Made by a program: the position numbers and the translations under genes. Shown piece by piece: positions 1-8,750 of a DNA stretch of 16,756 bases. The first letter of the stretch is position 1, and each line of letters begins with the position of its first letter. The DNA comes from Candidatus Nitrosopolaris nunavutensis (GTDB taxonomy: Archaea; Thermoproteota; Nitrososphaeria; Nitrososphaerales; Nitrososphaeraceae), in contig DAOM01000169.1 of assembly GCA_002501855.1 (NCBI GenBank), forward strand, positions 1-16,756. The letters are read 5' to 3'. The notes beneath the pieces were generated by a model. That model was given only the letters and a program-made list of their open reading frames with translations, was not told where the DNA came from and made no database searches.

Positions 1-240
1 CAACTAAGGGAAGAGCGGACCCTAACACGTTTGAACGATATTCATGGGCCATCAGATCAGAATAGGGAACTGAGCCTTGTGCCATGGTAGGAGGCAACAA
101 TAGTGCTATAGGATTGGAACTAAAGGCATTCTTGTATCTGCTTAATACCTGGGTCGGATCCGGTGCTACATCTGTTATCGTGATACCCAAGATTCCCCGA
201 CCTGCCTCTACGAATTGCGGTATAGTTAGAGTATCAACAG
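1..240 (-). pseudogene. C-terminal part of a second M50 site-2 protease (off the left edge)
   Basis: Reading the minus strand from about 239 down to 1 gives an open frame with blocks such as GRGILGITITDVAPDPTQVL and NPIALLLPPTMAQG, followed by SDLMAHEYRSNVLGS. These align along their length with the middle-to-C-terminal part of the intact M50 protease at 446-1747 (NQGILGISITNAAPDPALVL, SNLMAPKYQSSVLGS). Similarity starts after the PDZ-like region. Upstream of about 239 the sequence is unrelated and the frame meets a TGA within about 30 bases, so the N-terminal half (HExxH helix, PDZ) is missing here. The rest of the C-terminus lies outside the window. I infer a truncated paralogue produced by duplication and rearrangement; I cannot tell whether the outside part is intact. 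Confidence 0.7.
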
Positions 241-492
241 CGTGACATGTCCTCCTTCACAACCACAACAACAAACCTATCCTGATGGCTCAACGATAGA
301 TGCTACTGCAACCTGTCCACCTGATAACGGTGGAAGTAGCAGCGACAACAACCCCCATCATCTGACAACGGCAATAACCCAAGCGATAGCGGAAGTGGCA
401 ACAATGACAACCCTTCTACAGGACCACAAGATATGAATAAGATATTCATTCTAGTCCCAGTAGCCGAAGGAGCCATGGAGAGAAGACCGTGA
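230..492 (+). pseudogene. Frameshifted low-complexity Cys/Pro/Asn-rich protein tail
   Basis: The plus strand reads TCPPSQPQQQ, then YPDGSTIDATATCPP and DNGGSSSDNNP, the style of repetitive tail seen on thaumarchaeal secreted or surface proteins. From a GTG at 242 the frame runs to 436, but its character changes after the run of five C at 352-356. Moving one frame there restores the same composition (SSDNGNNPSDSGSGNNDNPS) and runs to a TGA at 490-492. That pattern fits loss of one C in a homopolymer. The frame is closed by TAG at 227-229, just where the antisense M50 fragment begins, so the folded part of the protein is absent. It overlaps the 3' end of the intact protease gene. A product is unlikely; this is a rearranged remnant. 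Confidence 0.5.
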
Positions 493-1747
493 TTGCTACC
501 ATTGCTACCATCACCCCCGTAATCAATCGCGACACATTTTTGACCTTGTCTTGCTTTGCCCTAATTTCTTCTTCTCCTTCTCCTTTCCCTAATCTTTTCT
601 CAATCAGAGATTTGTAAAGCTGACCACCATCAAAAGGTCCTATGGGAAGCGCGTTAAAAATTGCCACATTAAAATTGACGAACATTATCCAATATAGCAA
701 ATTGGCGACTGGAGCAAAATCGGATCCGAGGACGCTTGACTGATATTTAGGAGCCATCAGATTTGAATATGGATCTGACTGCACTCCCGCTCCTATTGTT
801 GGAGGAAAAAGTAGAGCCACATGGCTAACAGGATTGGAAAGAGGGTTGAAGGCACTCTTGTATAATCTTAACACCAGCGCTGGGTCTGGTGCGGCATTGG
901 TTATTGAGATACCCAAGATTCCCTGGTTTGCTTCAACGTGTTTTGGTAGGGTAACGAATTGAATTATCTGATGTCCAGCCTTGTCTTTCCATGTTATGTT
1001 AACTGTTTTACCCAGATTTGACCTGAGAAATTTTCCTAAATCTTCTAAATTGTGGATCTTCTGCCCCGCTACTGTTTCGATAATAGATCCTTTCGATAAT
1101 CCTATCGATCCCGCAAGAGTGTGATCTCCTACACCCAGAACTACTACCCCATATTGAGGTGCACTGTTAGTTGGAATAGGAGTAAGAGTAGAGACAATAA
1201 AGTACAGTCCAATCAAAGACAGCGCAACGAGTATCATATTGTTTAATGGACCCGAAGTTAAAATTGCACTTTTTTGTTTTAGTGTGCTTCTCCCTAACTC
1301 CTCTGGTGCGATATTAACAAACGCGCCAAGAGGAAGTCCTAAAATTAGAAGAAGTCCCGTAGAGTCTACTTTAATATTGTGAACTCGGGCGACTATGCCA
1401 TGACCTGCCTCATGGATTATAATAGTGATCACTAACGCAATCCACCCGTACGTCCATGGTAGATATGGATTCAATCCGGGGATAAGCAAATTAGCCTGTG
1501 GACCTAGATCGCGTTGACCAGCTCTCGCTCCCGGGTTCGAAGAAATCACTATCAGAGAGGTAACTATTAGAAATATACCTAATGCAGTAATAAGCGGCAT
1601 AAGATAAATGCTAAATCCAGCATAGACTCTAGCAGCTTTGGTATTTGCAACCCTATCAAAAAAGTGCAGACCAAATGGCGTATGTATCAGTATAACGGGA
1701 AACTTCCATTCCAGCCGAATTTTGTTCTTTTCTTTCTCCTGTACCAA
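446..1747 (-). CDS. Site-2 type intramembrane zinc metalloprotease (peptidase M50)
   Basis: The 433-residue protein has membrane segments at about 46-68, 101-120, 167-188, 350-366 and 406-430. The zinc-binding HEAGH is at 112-116 inside a hydrophobic stretch, and the second active-site motif NALPIGPFDGG is at 365-375, giving the distal Asp ligand D373. A PDZ-like segment (about 197-265) lies between them, as in RseP/SpoIVFB-type proteases that cut membrane proteins within the bilayer, usually in regulated proteolysis. The substrate is not evident. The start is TTG at 1745-1747: an in-frame TAA lies four codons upstream and no ATG precedes the first membrane helix. A TATA-like box about 28 bp upstream suggests a leaderless mRNA. 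Fragments of two paralogues flank it, so this is a locally multiplied family. Confidence 0.9.
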   Translation of the reverse strand: MVQEKEKNKIRLEWKFPVILIHTPFGLHFFDRVANTKAARVYAGFSIYLMPLITALGIFLIVTSLIVISSNPGARAGQRDLGPQANLLIPGLNPYLPWTYGWIALVITIIIHEAGHGIVARVHNIKVDSTGLLLILGLPLGAFVNIAPEELGRSTLKQKSAILTSGPLNNMILVALSLIGLYFIVSTLTPIPTNSAPQYGVVVLGVGDHTLAGSIGLSKGSIIETVAGQKIHNLEDLGKFLRSNLGKTVNITWKDKAGHQIIQFVTLPKHVEANQGILGISITNAAPDPALVLRLYKSAFNPLSNPVSHVALLFPPTIGAGVQSDPYSNLMAPKYQSSVLGSDFAPVANLLYWIMFVNFNVAIFNALPIGPFDGGQLYKSLIEKRLGKGEGEEEIRAKQDKVKNVSRLITGVMVAMVAITVFSPWLLRLLGLE

Positions 1748-1770
1748 ACGGTATTATTGGATATTAGGGT

Positions 1771-1780
1771 TATTTAAAAC
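1771..1780 (-). promoter_or_regulatory. TATA box of the M50 protease gene
   Basis: On the minus strand this reads GTTTTAAATA, centred about 28 bp before the TTG start, the spacing expected for a leaderless archaeal transcript. The surrounding AAATCATGCT is repeated beside the decayed paralogue promoter near 2020-2040. Confidence 0.5.
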
Positions 1781-1919
1781 AAATCATGCTGTTTGAGATG
1801 CATCTTGACTGACATATATCATATCAATTGATTAATAAGGTGTCCATTCGAATTGGCACATCTGACGAAGAGCCAGAAATAACGTAGATTTCCTGAGGTC
1901 AATAGGTAGCGAGGCACAA

Positions 1920-1991
1920 TCAGAACATAACCAGTAAGAGCGGAAATTTCACCTCAGCTCGAACTCTGTTCTTATTGTCCTGCTGTTCCAA
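1920..1991 (-). pseudogene. Decayed 5' end of a further M50 protease gene
   Basis: From a TTG at 1989-1991 the minus strand encodes 23 residues containing EQQDNKNRVRAEVKFPLLL, then TGA at 1920-1922. It aligns without gaps to the start of the intact protease (VQEKEKNKIRLEWKFPVIL), and both begin with TTG. Nothing further downstream resembles the protease, so only the first two dozen codons and the promoter survive. The similarity extends upstream into the promoter (AAATCATGCT shared), showing that the duplication included the control region. It may derive from the same ancestral copy as the C-terminal piece at 1-240. Confidence 0.65.
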
Positions 1992-2018
1992 AAGTACAAA
2001 ATAATATATATCGACCGA

Positions 2019-2030
2019 ATTTAAATTAAA
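2019..2030 (-). promoter_or_regulatory. Relict promoter of the decayed M50 copy
   Basis: An AT-rich TATA-like box (minus strand TTTAATTTAAAT), about 33 bp before the TTG of the fragment. It matches the position of the intact copy's promoter and is followed by the same AAATCATGCT on the plus strand. Confidence 0.35.
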
Positions 2031-2039
2031 TCATGCTAT

Positions 2040-2605
2040 TTAGATTCTTATCACAAATCAAATTATATGTATAGTGGATGAAATTAACTGGACTTGGCTA
2101 CAGAAAAATTAAAACGGCCTACCTGGAGACGACTGTGAAAATTGTGCATGACTGTGATGCCTCTACGTTATCGTCTTTGTGGATGTCAATACTACCTTGA
2201 CCCCAACTCTAGCACATATCCCATGATATTCGTTCCTACGAATGTGCAGCTTCAGTTATTCTATTCGCACTACAAATAGCACATATGGTGAACATGAACC
2301 TTCGACATATTCTCCGCTGTTTCTTCGATGGAAGTGCTCATTGGTTTATAACCCTTCAATCTAGATCGAGACGCTTCAATCCGAGCGATTACAAAACCCT
2401 TGCTGTTTTAATTAATTGATTAAGAACAGTTTATGCGAATATTCGCTGAACCAAAGAAACTATTAGAGTTCTAGTAAGCATCAGCTGATCGAACTTGAGA
2501 GATGCTCTCAAACACTGTCGAATTAGATGCTAATCCTCAATCTTCCAAAAGATAAACACACAGCTAGGAAAAAGTTCTTCACACATGTACGTCGCTTTTA
2601 TTGAT
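2040..2605. other. Gene-poor stretch with small palindromes
   Basis: No convincing gene is seen on either strand. Three items are visible: a minus-strand remnant from ATG at 2339-2341, whose first codons read MSTSIEETAENMSKVH and which after a frame change shows a CxxC (ICAICSANRITEA); a perfect 12-bp palindrome GCGAATATTCGC at 2435-2446; and a perfect hairpin TTGAGAG-ATG-CTCTCAA at 2495-2511. It separates the protease repeat locus from the scpA promoter. Confidence 0.4.
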
Positions 2606-2612
2606 TTGCTAC

Positions 2613-2622
2613 TTTATTATAT
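2613..2622 (+). promoter_or_regulatory. TATA box of scpA
   Basis: TTTATTATAT lies about 20-24 bp before the scpA ATG with no Shine-Dalgarno between, consistent with leaderless transcription. It is probably the main promoter of the scpA-scpB-rps8e run. Confidence 0.5.
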
Positions 2623-2636
2623 CCTGACTAGACCTC

Positions 2637-3359
2637 ATGTACCTAGATTTAGAATTGTTACAAGGAAGAGATAACTCAGATGTTGCCATCAACTATGATT
2701 CAAAAAAGAAGATCGCCGAACCACCTCTAAATTTATTGTTTAACCCTTCTTTAGTTAGCAAGAAAGATGTTTGGGATATAGATATAAGTAAGCTTCTCGG
2801 ACTTTTGCTAAATATTATTCACGCCTCCGGAAAAAAAGATCTTCGATTATGCGGAATTGCAGCTTTATCTTCATCGATGATACACCGTCTTAAAGTCGAA
2901 AGCATTTTTAGGCTAGAGAAAGTAGCTATGCAGAAGAAGACGATCATAGATCCAGTAACTCATGATCCTGTAACAGATCTTGATGCGATTGAGCTTCCAT
3001 TCAGGTTCGAATCAACGTACCCCGTATCTTTAGAAGAACTTCTTCAAGTGTTAGAGAATATGATCTTCGAGATCTCAAACCCGGACTCGAGGAGAAAAAA
3101 ACTTACTATCGAACCAGTACAAGGTTTTGACTTTGATCAATACTCGCAGAAATTTGAACAAATAATACGAGAATATGAAGATAAGATTTTTGGTATCGTT
3201 AATGTAGACCATGTGGTGATGTTTAGAATGCTTATTTCAAAAATGGGAGCATTAGAGGTTGCTAGGTACTTTATAGCATTACTTTATCTTGTGACTAAAG
3301 GAAAAATAAATCTAGAACAGAGTGAGGATTCTGAAGACATAAAAATTACGATCAAGTGA
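2637..3359 (+). CDS. scpA: Segregation and condensation protein A (kleisin)
   Basis: This 240-residue protein is of the ScpA/kleisin family, which bridges SMC ATPase heads and binds ScpB in the chromosome-condensing SMC-ScpAB complex. The block DIDISKLLGLLLNII (about 48-62) followed by SGKKDLRLCGIAALSSSMIH (about 64-83) is the characteristic N-terminal helical region that contacts the SMC neck. The C-terminal winged helix ends with FIALLYLVTKGKINLEQ (about 212-228), which resembles the end of bacterial ScpA. The length is normal for archaeal members. ATG is the start, about 24 bp after the TATA box. scpB follows after 47 bp on the same strand, supporting the call. The stop is TGA, showing that TGA terminates normally in this genome. 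Confidence 0.88.
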   Translation: MYLDLELLQGRDNSDVAINYDSKKKIAEPPLNLLFNPSLVSKKDVWDIDISKLLGLLLNIIHASGKKDLRLCGIAALSSSMIHRLKVESIFRLEKVAMQKKTIIDPVTHDPVTDLDAIELPFRFESTYPVSLEELLQVLENMIFEISNPDSRRKKLTIEPVQGFDFDQYSQKFEQIIREYEDKIFGIVNVDHVVMFRMLISKMGALEVARYFIALLYLVTKGKINLEQSEDSEDIKITIK

Positions 3360-3406
3360 GCATGTATGCGAATTACTAAATCCACAAGTAGAATAGGTAT
3401 GCGAAG

Positions 3407-4012
3407 TTGAGCGGTTCTCTTCCAGCTGAGGAAATCACTGCGAGAATCGAAGCTGCATTATATTCGGCGGGTCGGCCCTTGTCAATTGAAGAATTGGTAA
3501 GAGCATCTGGAACCAATTCAAAATCAAATACAAGGAAAGTCGTTAACGAATTAATTAAAAAAACAAAATCCGTTTTCACGGCCATAGAGATAACTGAATT
3601 AGCTGATGGAACTTTCGTGCTTCAATTAAAACCTGGCTATACACCCCTAATCAGAAAATTTGCGCAGCGTCCGTTAATTCCAACATCGGCTCTTAAGACA
3701 CTGTCGTACATTACATATGAACAGCCTGTGACTTCGAAACGTCTCATGCAGATTAGAGGAAGTCAAGTATATGCCCATCTTAAAACCTTGAAGCAAATGG
3801 GATTCATCGAGCTCGAAAAACTCGGAAGGTCGAAAACATACCGAACTACAAAGAAGTTTCGAAGTTATTTTGGGGTAACAGACCTTGAATCTTTAAGAAA
3901 TTCGCTAGTAACGACGCCCGATAATCAGAGTAAAAATAATAAACTAACACATCGTAACAACCCAACGATCGCCGCAACAGCATCGCCGATAGAGGAAGCG
4001 GAAAGGTCTTAA
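3407..4012 (+). CDS. scpB: Segregation and condensation protein B
   Basis: The 201-residue protein has two winged-helix modules: one at about 8-85 (EEITARIEAALYSAGRPLSI opens it) and a second at about 90-150 (FAQRPLIPTSALKTLSYITY, then HLKTLKQMGFIELEKLGRS). This is the ScpB arrangement; ScpB dimers bind the kleisin ScpA in the SMC complex. The C-terminal 35 residues are polar and low complexity (NNKLTHRNNPTIAATA) and probably disordered. The start is TTG: an in-frame TAG lies six codons upstream and no ATG occurs before the first helix. It lies 47 bp after scpA and 29 bp before rps8e, so the three are probably co-transcribed. Confidence 0.87.
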   Translation: MSGSLPAEEITARIEAALYSAGRPLSIEELVRASGTNSKSNTRKVVNELIKKTKSVFTAIEITELADGTFVLQLKPGYTPLIRKFAQRPLIPTSALKTLSYITYEQPVTSKRLMQIRGSQVYAHLKTLKQMGFIELEKLGRSKTYRTTKKFRSYFGVTDLESLRNSLVTTPDNQSKNNKLTHRNNPTIAATASPIEEAERS

Positions 4013-4041
4013 TAAGAGGAAGATACTTATGGCGATTACTG

Positions 4042-4425
4042 ATGCGGAAGTCATTAGAAAACCTAGCTGGACGTAAAGCTTCTGGCGGTCGTCGAGTTGC
4101 GTCAAGAGCTAGACGGAAATTCGAACTGGACAGATATCCAAACGAGGCTATCGCGGGTACTACCATAACAAATACCAGGAGGACGAGAGGAAACAACATA
4201 AAGACGGCCTTAAAATCTGCAGAAACCGTGAATGTCTTGGATCCGAGTTCAAAAAAAACGACTAAATTGGCGATAATACGTGTCACAAAGAATCCTGCAA
4301 ACAAAGATTATGAGAGGAGAGGGGTGGTTAGTAAAGGTGCGTTGGTTGAAACAGAAGCCGGGACCGCAAAGGTAATCTCGCGTCCAGGTCAAGATGGCAG
4401 TGTTAATGCAATTCTAATAAAATAG
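4042..4425 (+). CDS. rps8e: 30S ribosomal protein S8e
   Basis: The 127-residue protein matches the archaeal/eukaryotic S8e family of the small subunit. The start SLENLAGRKASGGRR corresponds to the usual K-x-TGGR motif. The body carries RRTRGNNIKTALKSAETVNV (about 46-65), and the end VETEAGTAKVISRPGQDGSV is the strongly conserved S8e tail (RPGQDGVVNA in relatives). It is basic and full length. The ATG at 4042 is chosen because it places the conserved motif at the usual distance. Another ATG at 4029 is out of frame and gives only a 15-residue peptide. Its position after scpAB suggests one transcript linking ribosome synthesis and chromosome maintenance genes. Confidence 0.93.
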   Translation: MRKSLENLAGRKASGGRRVASRARRKFELDRYPNEAIAGTTITNTRRTRGNNIKTALKSAETVNVLDPSSKKTTKLAIIRVTKNPANKDYERRGVVSKGALVETEAGTAKVISRPGQDGSVNAILIK

Positions 4426-4504
4426 TAATTTCAAATTCTCATTATAGGTTAATTTTTGGTATGTTACGATCATCAAACAAGAAAGAAAGAGACAGTGATT
4501 AGGC

Positions 4505-5284
4505 GTGGTTTCTATTCGGCCGTTGTATCCTCACCCAGCACTACTACTCGAAGAGGAAAGGACTGGGATAAAACGCACATATCTGGTGGTATCCGACTTA
4601 CATATCGGATTTGAGGGTGAGCTGAACCTACGAGGAGTCACCGTTGACTCGAAATATTCTCTCAATACGATGCTTGAAGAGTTACGTGACCTTATCAAAT
4701 CAAATCAGTTAGACGGCGCAATATTACTCGGTGATGTAAAGAGCACCATACGATCCATAAGCAAACAAGAATGGAACCAAGTCCCGGAATTCTTCAGAAT
4801 ACTCTCTGGACACGCGAGCATTTACGTAGTACCAGGTAATCATGATACCTACGTTCGGTTCTTAATCCCACAGAATATTAATATTATGAGCGTCAAAGGC
4901 ATGGTCGTGGGGGAGACCTTGTTAGTGCACGGCCATACGATGCCATCCTCTGCTAGAGCATCGATAAAAAGAATTGTAATGGGGCATATCCATCCGGTTT
5001 TCTCGAGATGCAATAGCGTTCTCAACGGGCGACGGATTTGGCTGTATCTTAAAGTGAAGAGAAAGATGATATTCCCTGGAAGTGTAGGAACGCTCGACAT
5101 CATAATCGTGCCCTCATTTAATAAGGACGTACATACGATGATTGATAAACGGTACGCTAAATCAATTTCGCCAATAATCAACAGGGCACTTCAGTATAAC
5201 GCGATTGAACAGGCACTGGCTGTCACACTGGATGGTTCAATAGTTGCTGATGACGGTAACGTGGTGGCAAGGCTATTATCATGA
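4505..5284 (+). CDS. Calcineurin-like metallophosphoesterase (archaeal SbcD-related)
   Basis: The 259-residue protein shows the ordered metal-binding motifs of this fold: SDLHIGFE (about 30-37), LLGDVKS (about 74-80), VPGNHDT (about 108-114), LLVHGH (about 138-143) and MGHIHPVF (about 158-165). A late PSFN and a closing GSIVADDG follow, as in the archaeal SbcD-related phosphoesterase family. Such enzymes use two metal ions to hydrolyse phosphodiesters or phosphomonoesters; the substrate of this subfamily is not known to me. The start is GTG at 4505, 79 bp after rps8e, and no clear Shine-Dalgarno is seen. It ends with TGA, 57 bp before the convergent end of carB. Confidence 0.85.
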   Translation: MVSIRPLYPHPALLLEEERTGIKRTYLVVSDLHIGFEGELNLRGVTVDSKYSLNTMLEELRDLIKSNQLDGAILLGDVKSTIRSISKQEWNQVPEFFRILSGHASIYVVPGNHDTYVRFLIPQNINIMSVKGMVVGETLLVHGHTMPSSARASIKRIVMGHIHPVFSRCNSVLNGRRIWLYLKVKRKMIFPGSVGTLDIIIVPSFNKDVHTMIDKRYAKSISPIINRALQYNAIEQALAVTLDGSIVADDGNVVARLLS

Positions 5285-5341
5285 ACCTGTTTTGTACTAA
5301 TGGTAAGAATAACGAGATGTAATTTCAATGGCTGCTACTGT

Positions 5342-8300
5342 TCATAATTTAACATAATCCCGCATAAAAGTCAATGTTGGAGTATTTGTCATTAACCATT
5401 CGAGAGTTTTGATGAACGAATTCGCTGCTTCCAACGTAGTTAGGACAGGGACACCCATTTCAACAGCTTTTCTTCTGATTTGATATTCGTCATACAACAT
5501 TCCAACATACTTCTCAATTGTAGATGTTGACGGGATATTTATAATAAAATTAATTTTGTGTTCAAACAGCAAATCTGAAATATTGGGTTTTCGGTCTGGC
5601 TCGCTAATCTTGTAAACCTCCTGGATATTTTTGAAGTCATTATTTAGCAGGAATTCAGCTGTATGCTCTGTTGCCATTATATTGTATCCCATTAGTGAAA
5701 TAAGTGAAATCAACGGCAACAATTTTTCCTTATTTTTCTGGCCCCCGATAGTAAGTAGTGCTGAACCCGATAACGGAAGTGCGTATCCTGCGGCGGTATA
5801 CGCCTTAGACAATGCATCGTAAAAACTGTTCCCAAAGCATGCTACTTCGCCGGTAGATTGCATTTCTACGCTAAGCACTATGTCAGCTCCTTCAAGTTGC
5901 ATAAAAGAAAATTGTGGGACTTTGATTCCGAATCCTGAAGTCTTTAACCAGAGATCTTTCGCGTTTTTCGGAAGAGCCCTGCCAGTCATCGCCCTTGCAG
6001 CAATATTTATTAGATTTATTCCTACAAATTTTGACACAAAGGGCATTGATCTTGACGCTCGAATATTTGCTTCTATTACCAATACTTCATCGTCCTTGAT
6101 GAGATATTGAATGTTAAAAGGACCCCTAACATTCAACGCTCTACCTATTCGACTTGAATAATCCACTAATGTCTCAGTAGTTTTTCGGTCAAGTCTCCAC
6201 GGGGGTATACACATGAGAGCATCTCCAGAATGTATACCCGCATTATCAATGTGTTCTATAATAGAACCTATCAGAACTTCATTGGTACCTCCTACAGCAT
6301 CCACTTCCACCTCCGAGGCGTCCTGTAAAAATTTGCTGATAACTATTGGGTAATCAGGACTAACTCTTACAGCATCTGTCAAGAATTGCTCTAACTGTTG
6401 TTCCGCCCAAACAATTTTCATGGCTACGCCGCTGAGAACATATGACGGTCTAACTAAAACAGGATAGCCGACAGTTTCTGCAAATTGTTTGGCTTTTGAT
6501 ATGCTAGTAAATTTTTTCCATGCGGGTTGCTTAATGTTCAATGAATCCAATAATTTTCCAAATTTTTCTCTGTCCTCAGCTCTATCGACGTCCTGGCTCC
6601 TCGTACCAACTATATTAATTCCTTGTTTGGCTAGCTTGGGAGCAACGTTATTAGCCGTCTGTCCTCCTACACAAGTTACTATCCCAACTGGTTTCTCTTT
6701 TTCAAAAATGTCCATTATTCTTTCAAAGGTCAACTCTTCAAAGTATAATCTATCAGAAATGTCATAATCTGTAGAGACGGTTTCAGGATTGCAATTAATT
6801 ATTGAAACATCTGGGACGCCATTTTCTTTTAGACCCCAGACTGTGTTTACTGTTCCCCAATCAAATTCCACGCTACTCCCGATCCGATAGGGGCCGGCGC
6901 CAAGTACGATGACGCTTCTCTTAGATCCCGTTTCCACCAGGATGTCATCATTCTGGCCACCATAGGTCAAATATAGGTAGTTTGTTTTTGCAGGCCACTC
7001 GGCAGCTAGTGTATCGATCTGCTTTACCACAGGTCTGATTCCAAATCGGTGTCTCAAACTCCTTATCTTTAGTTCGTCGATGCCTAGACATCTTCCTATT
7101 TGCTTATCTGCAAAACCAATTTTCTTTGCTTCTTTGATAATATCTTCATCAAAGTCAGATTGTTGTCGTAATCTATACTCCATATCAATTATGTTTTTAA
7201 TTCGGATCAAAAACCATGGATCTATCGCTGATAGCATGGTTATTTTTTGTAAAGTCATCCCAGCTTTCATCGCTTTGACAACGTCAAATATAATTTCGTC
7301 AGTTGGATGGAGCAATGCTTGTTCCATCGTTTCTGTATACTCCGTACTACCTTCCCCCCCTTCCTGTGTTTCATCCTCTTCTCCATCTCCCTGCGCTGGA
7401 AAGTTTGGCACGTTGGGTCTAGCTGCGGCTGACCCAATTTGTTCTATCATCGAGATTTCGGCTGAAACATAGTTCTGACTTTTTTTGTATTCAACAGGAT
7501 TGGCTACTAGGCCATCTTTTCCTATTTCAGACATCCTAATTGCTTTTTGTAAGATTTCCTCGAAACTTCGTCCGATGGCCATCACTTCACCGACTGATTT
7601 CATTGTGCTTCCGAGTTTACGTTTCACGAGCTCAAATTTACGAAAATCCCACCGAGGCATTTTGAGGACTACGTAGTCTAATGAAGGTTCAAAACAAGCA
7701 GTTGTCGCCCTGGTAATACTGTTAGTCAACTCCGGTAGAGAATATCCCAGTGAAATCTTTGCAGCCATATATGCAAGTGGGTATCCTGTCGCTTTACTGG
7801 CGAGCGCGGAAGATCTCGAAAGTCTTGCGTTTATTTCTATAACGCAGTACTTTGGAGACGTCGGATCAAGTCCGAACTGAACGTTGCATTCTCCCACAAC
7901 CCCACAATAAGCCGTCGCACGCAGAGCAGCCGAGCGTAACAAATGGTATTCAGAATTATTCAAGGTTTGCGATGGCGCTACGACGATATTATCTCCAGTA
8001 TGCACGCGCATTCCAAGGATGTTTTCCATATTGCAAACAATAACACTATTTCCTTTTCCATCTCGCATTACTTCGTATTCAATTTGTTTCCAGTCTCCGA
8101 CATACCTCTCGATTAGGACTTGTCCAACCATACTGAGTGATAATCCACGCCGTACAATTTCTTGAAGGTCGTACTCATTGTAAGCAACACCACCCCCTCG
8201 CCCAGCTAGCGTATAAGCTACTCGAACGATAACTGGATAACCAATCGCTCTGGAAACTTTGGATGCCGTTTCTAAAGTATACGCAGCGGCGCTAGGTAAA

Positions 8301-8750
8301 ACAGGCACACTACTTCTTATCATGGCGTCCTTGAATTGCTGCCTATCCTCAGTTATCTCGATGCCCTTTATTGAAGTACCCAGAATGTTGATCCCATATT
8401 TTTTCAGTATTCCAAGCTTGTGAATCGCAACGCCGCAATTGAGTGCAGTCTGTCCTCCGAAGCCTAGCATAATGGAATCTGGCAGCTCAGCTTCAATGAC
8501 TTTTTCAACGTAGCTGGCGTTAATCGGTAGTAGGTATACTCTGTTTGCGAACCTTGTGTCTGTCTGAATGGTCGCAATATTGGGATTAATTAGGACGCTT
8601 TTGATGCCATCTTCTTTTAAAGCCTTAAGGCATTGTGAACCGGAGTAGTCAAAATAACGGTCAGAATGTCTGACTTTCGCCTGCTTCTCCGATTTTAATT
8701 GCCCCGCTTCCGAGAACAAGAACTTTTTTTATTGTTTCATGTTTTGGCAA
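5342..8750 (-). CDS. carB: Carbamoyl-phosphate synthase large subunit, interrupted by a 22-nt insertion
   Basis: CarB makes carbamoyl phosphate from bicarbonate, ATP and ammonia supplied by CarA, feeding arginine and pyrimidine synthesis. Both ATP-grasp halves are present (VAYTLAGRGGGVAYN in the first, VRPSYVLSGVAM in the second). The second-half nucleotide-fold motif VIVLGAGPYRIGSSVEFDW is intact, and a C-terminal allosteric MGS domain follows. An acidic low-complexity segment (7320-7440, QGDGEEDETQEGGEG) sits in the linker between halves. The authentic start is TTG at 8748-8750: it follows AGGAGG by 4 nt and encodes MPKHETIKK then VLVLGSGAIKIGEAGE. That frame stops at TGA 8661-8663. The remaining gene (FDYSGSQCLKALKEDG onward) is in another frame, which a TTG at 8719 would open without the motif. 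Deleting 8654-8675 gives one 1128-residue protein. Confidence 0.92.
8654..8675 (-). other. 22-nt hairpin insertion inside carB
   Basis: It lies exactly between GAA (Glu of GEAGE) and TTT (Phe of FDYSG), which are adjacent in CarB relatives. On the coding strand it contains GTCAGA-CAT-TCTGAC, a perfect 6-bp stem with a 3-nt loop, and an in-frame TGA for the upstream reading frame. Its length, 22, shifts the frame by one. I see no second copy in the window. Confidence 0.7.

Noticed and set aside
3846..4304. Minus-strand 152-residue frame opposite scpB and rps8e
   Set aside because: It is antisense to two well-supported genes and has no family features.
5631..8043. Plus-strand frames of 63-130 residues inside carB
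   Set aside because: They are shadows of the carB reading frame with biased composition and no recognisable domain.
5342..8719. carB starting at the TTG of 8719
   Set aside because: That start has no Shine-Dalgarno and gives an N-terminus (FSEAGQLKSEKQAKVRHSDR) unlike CarB, while the other frame from 8750 encodes the conserved motif behind AGGAGG.
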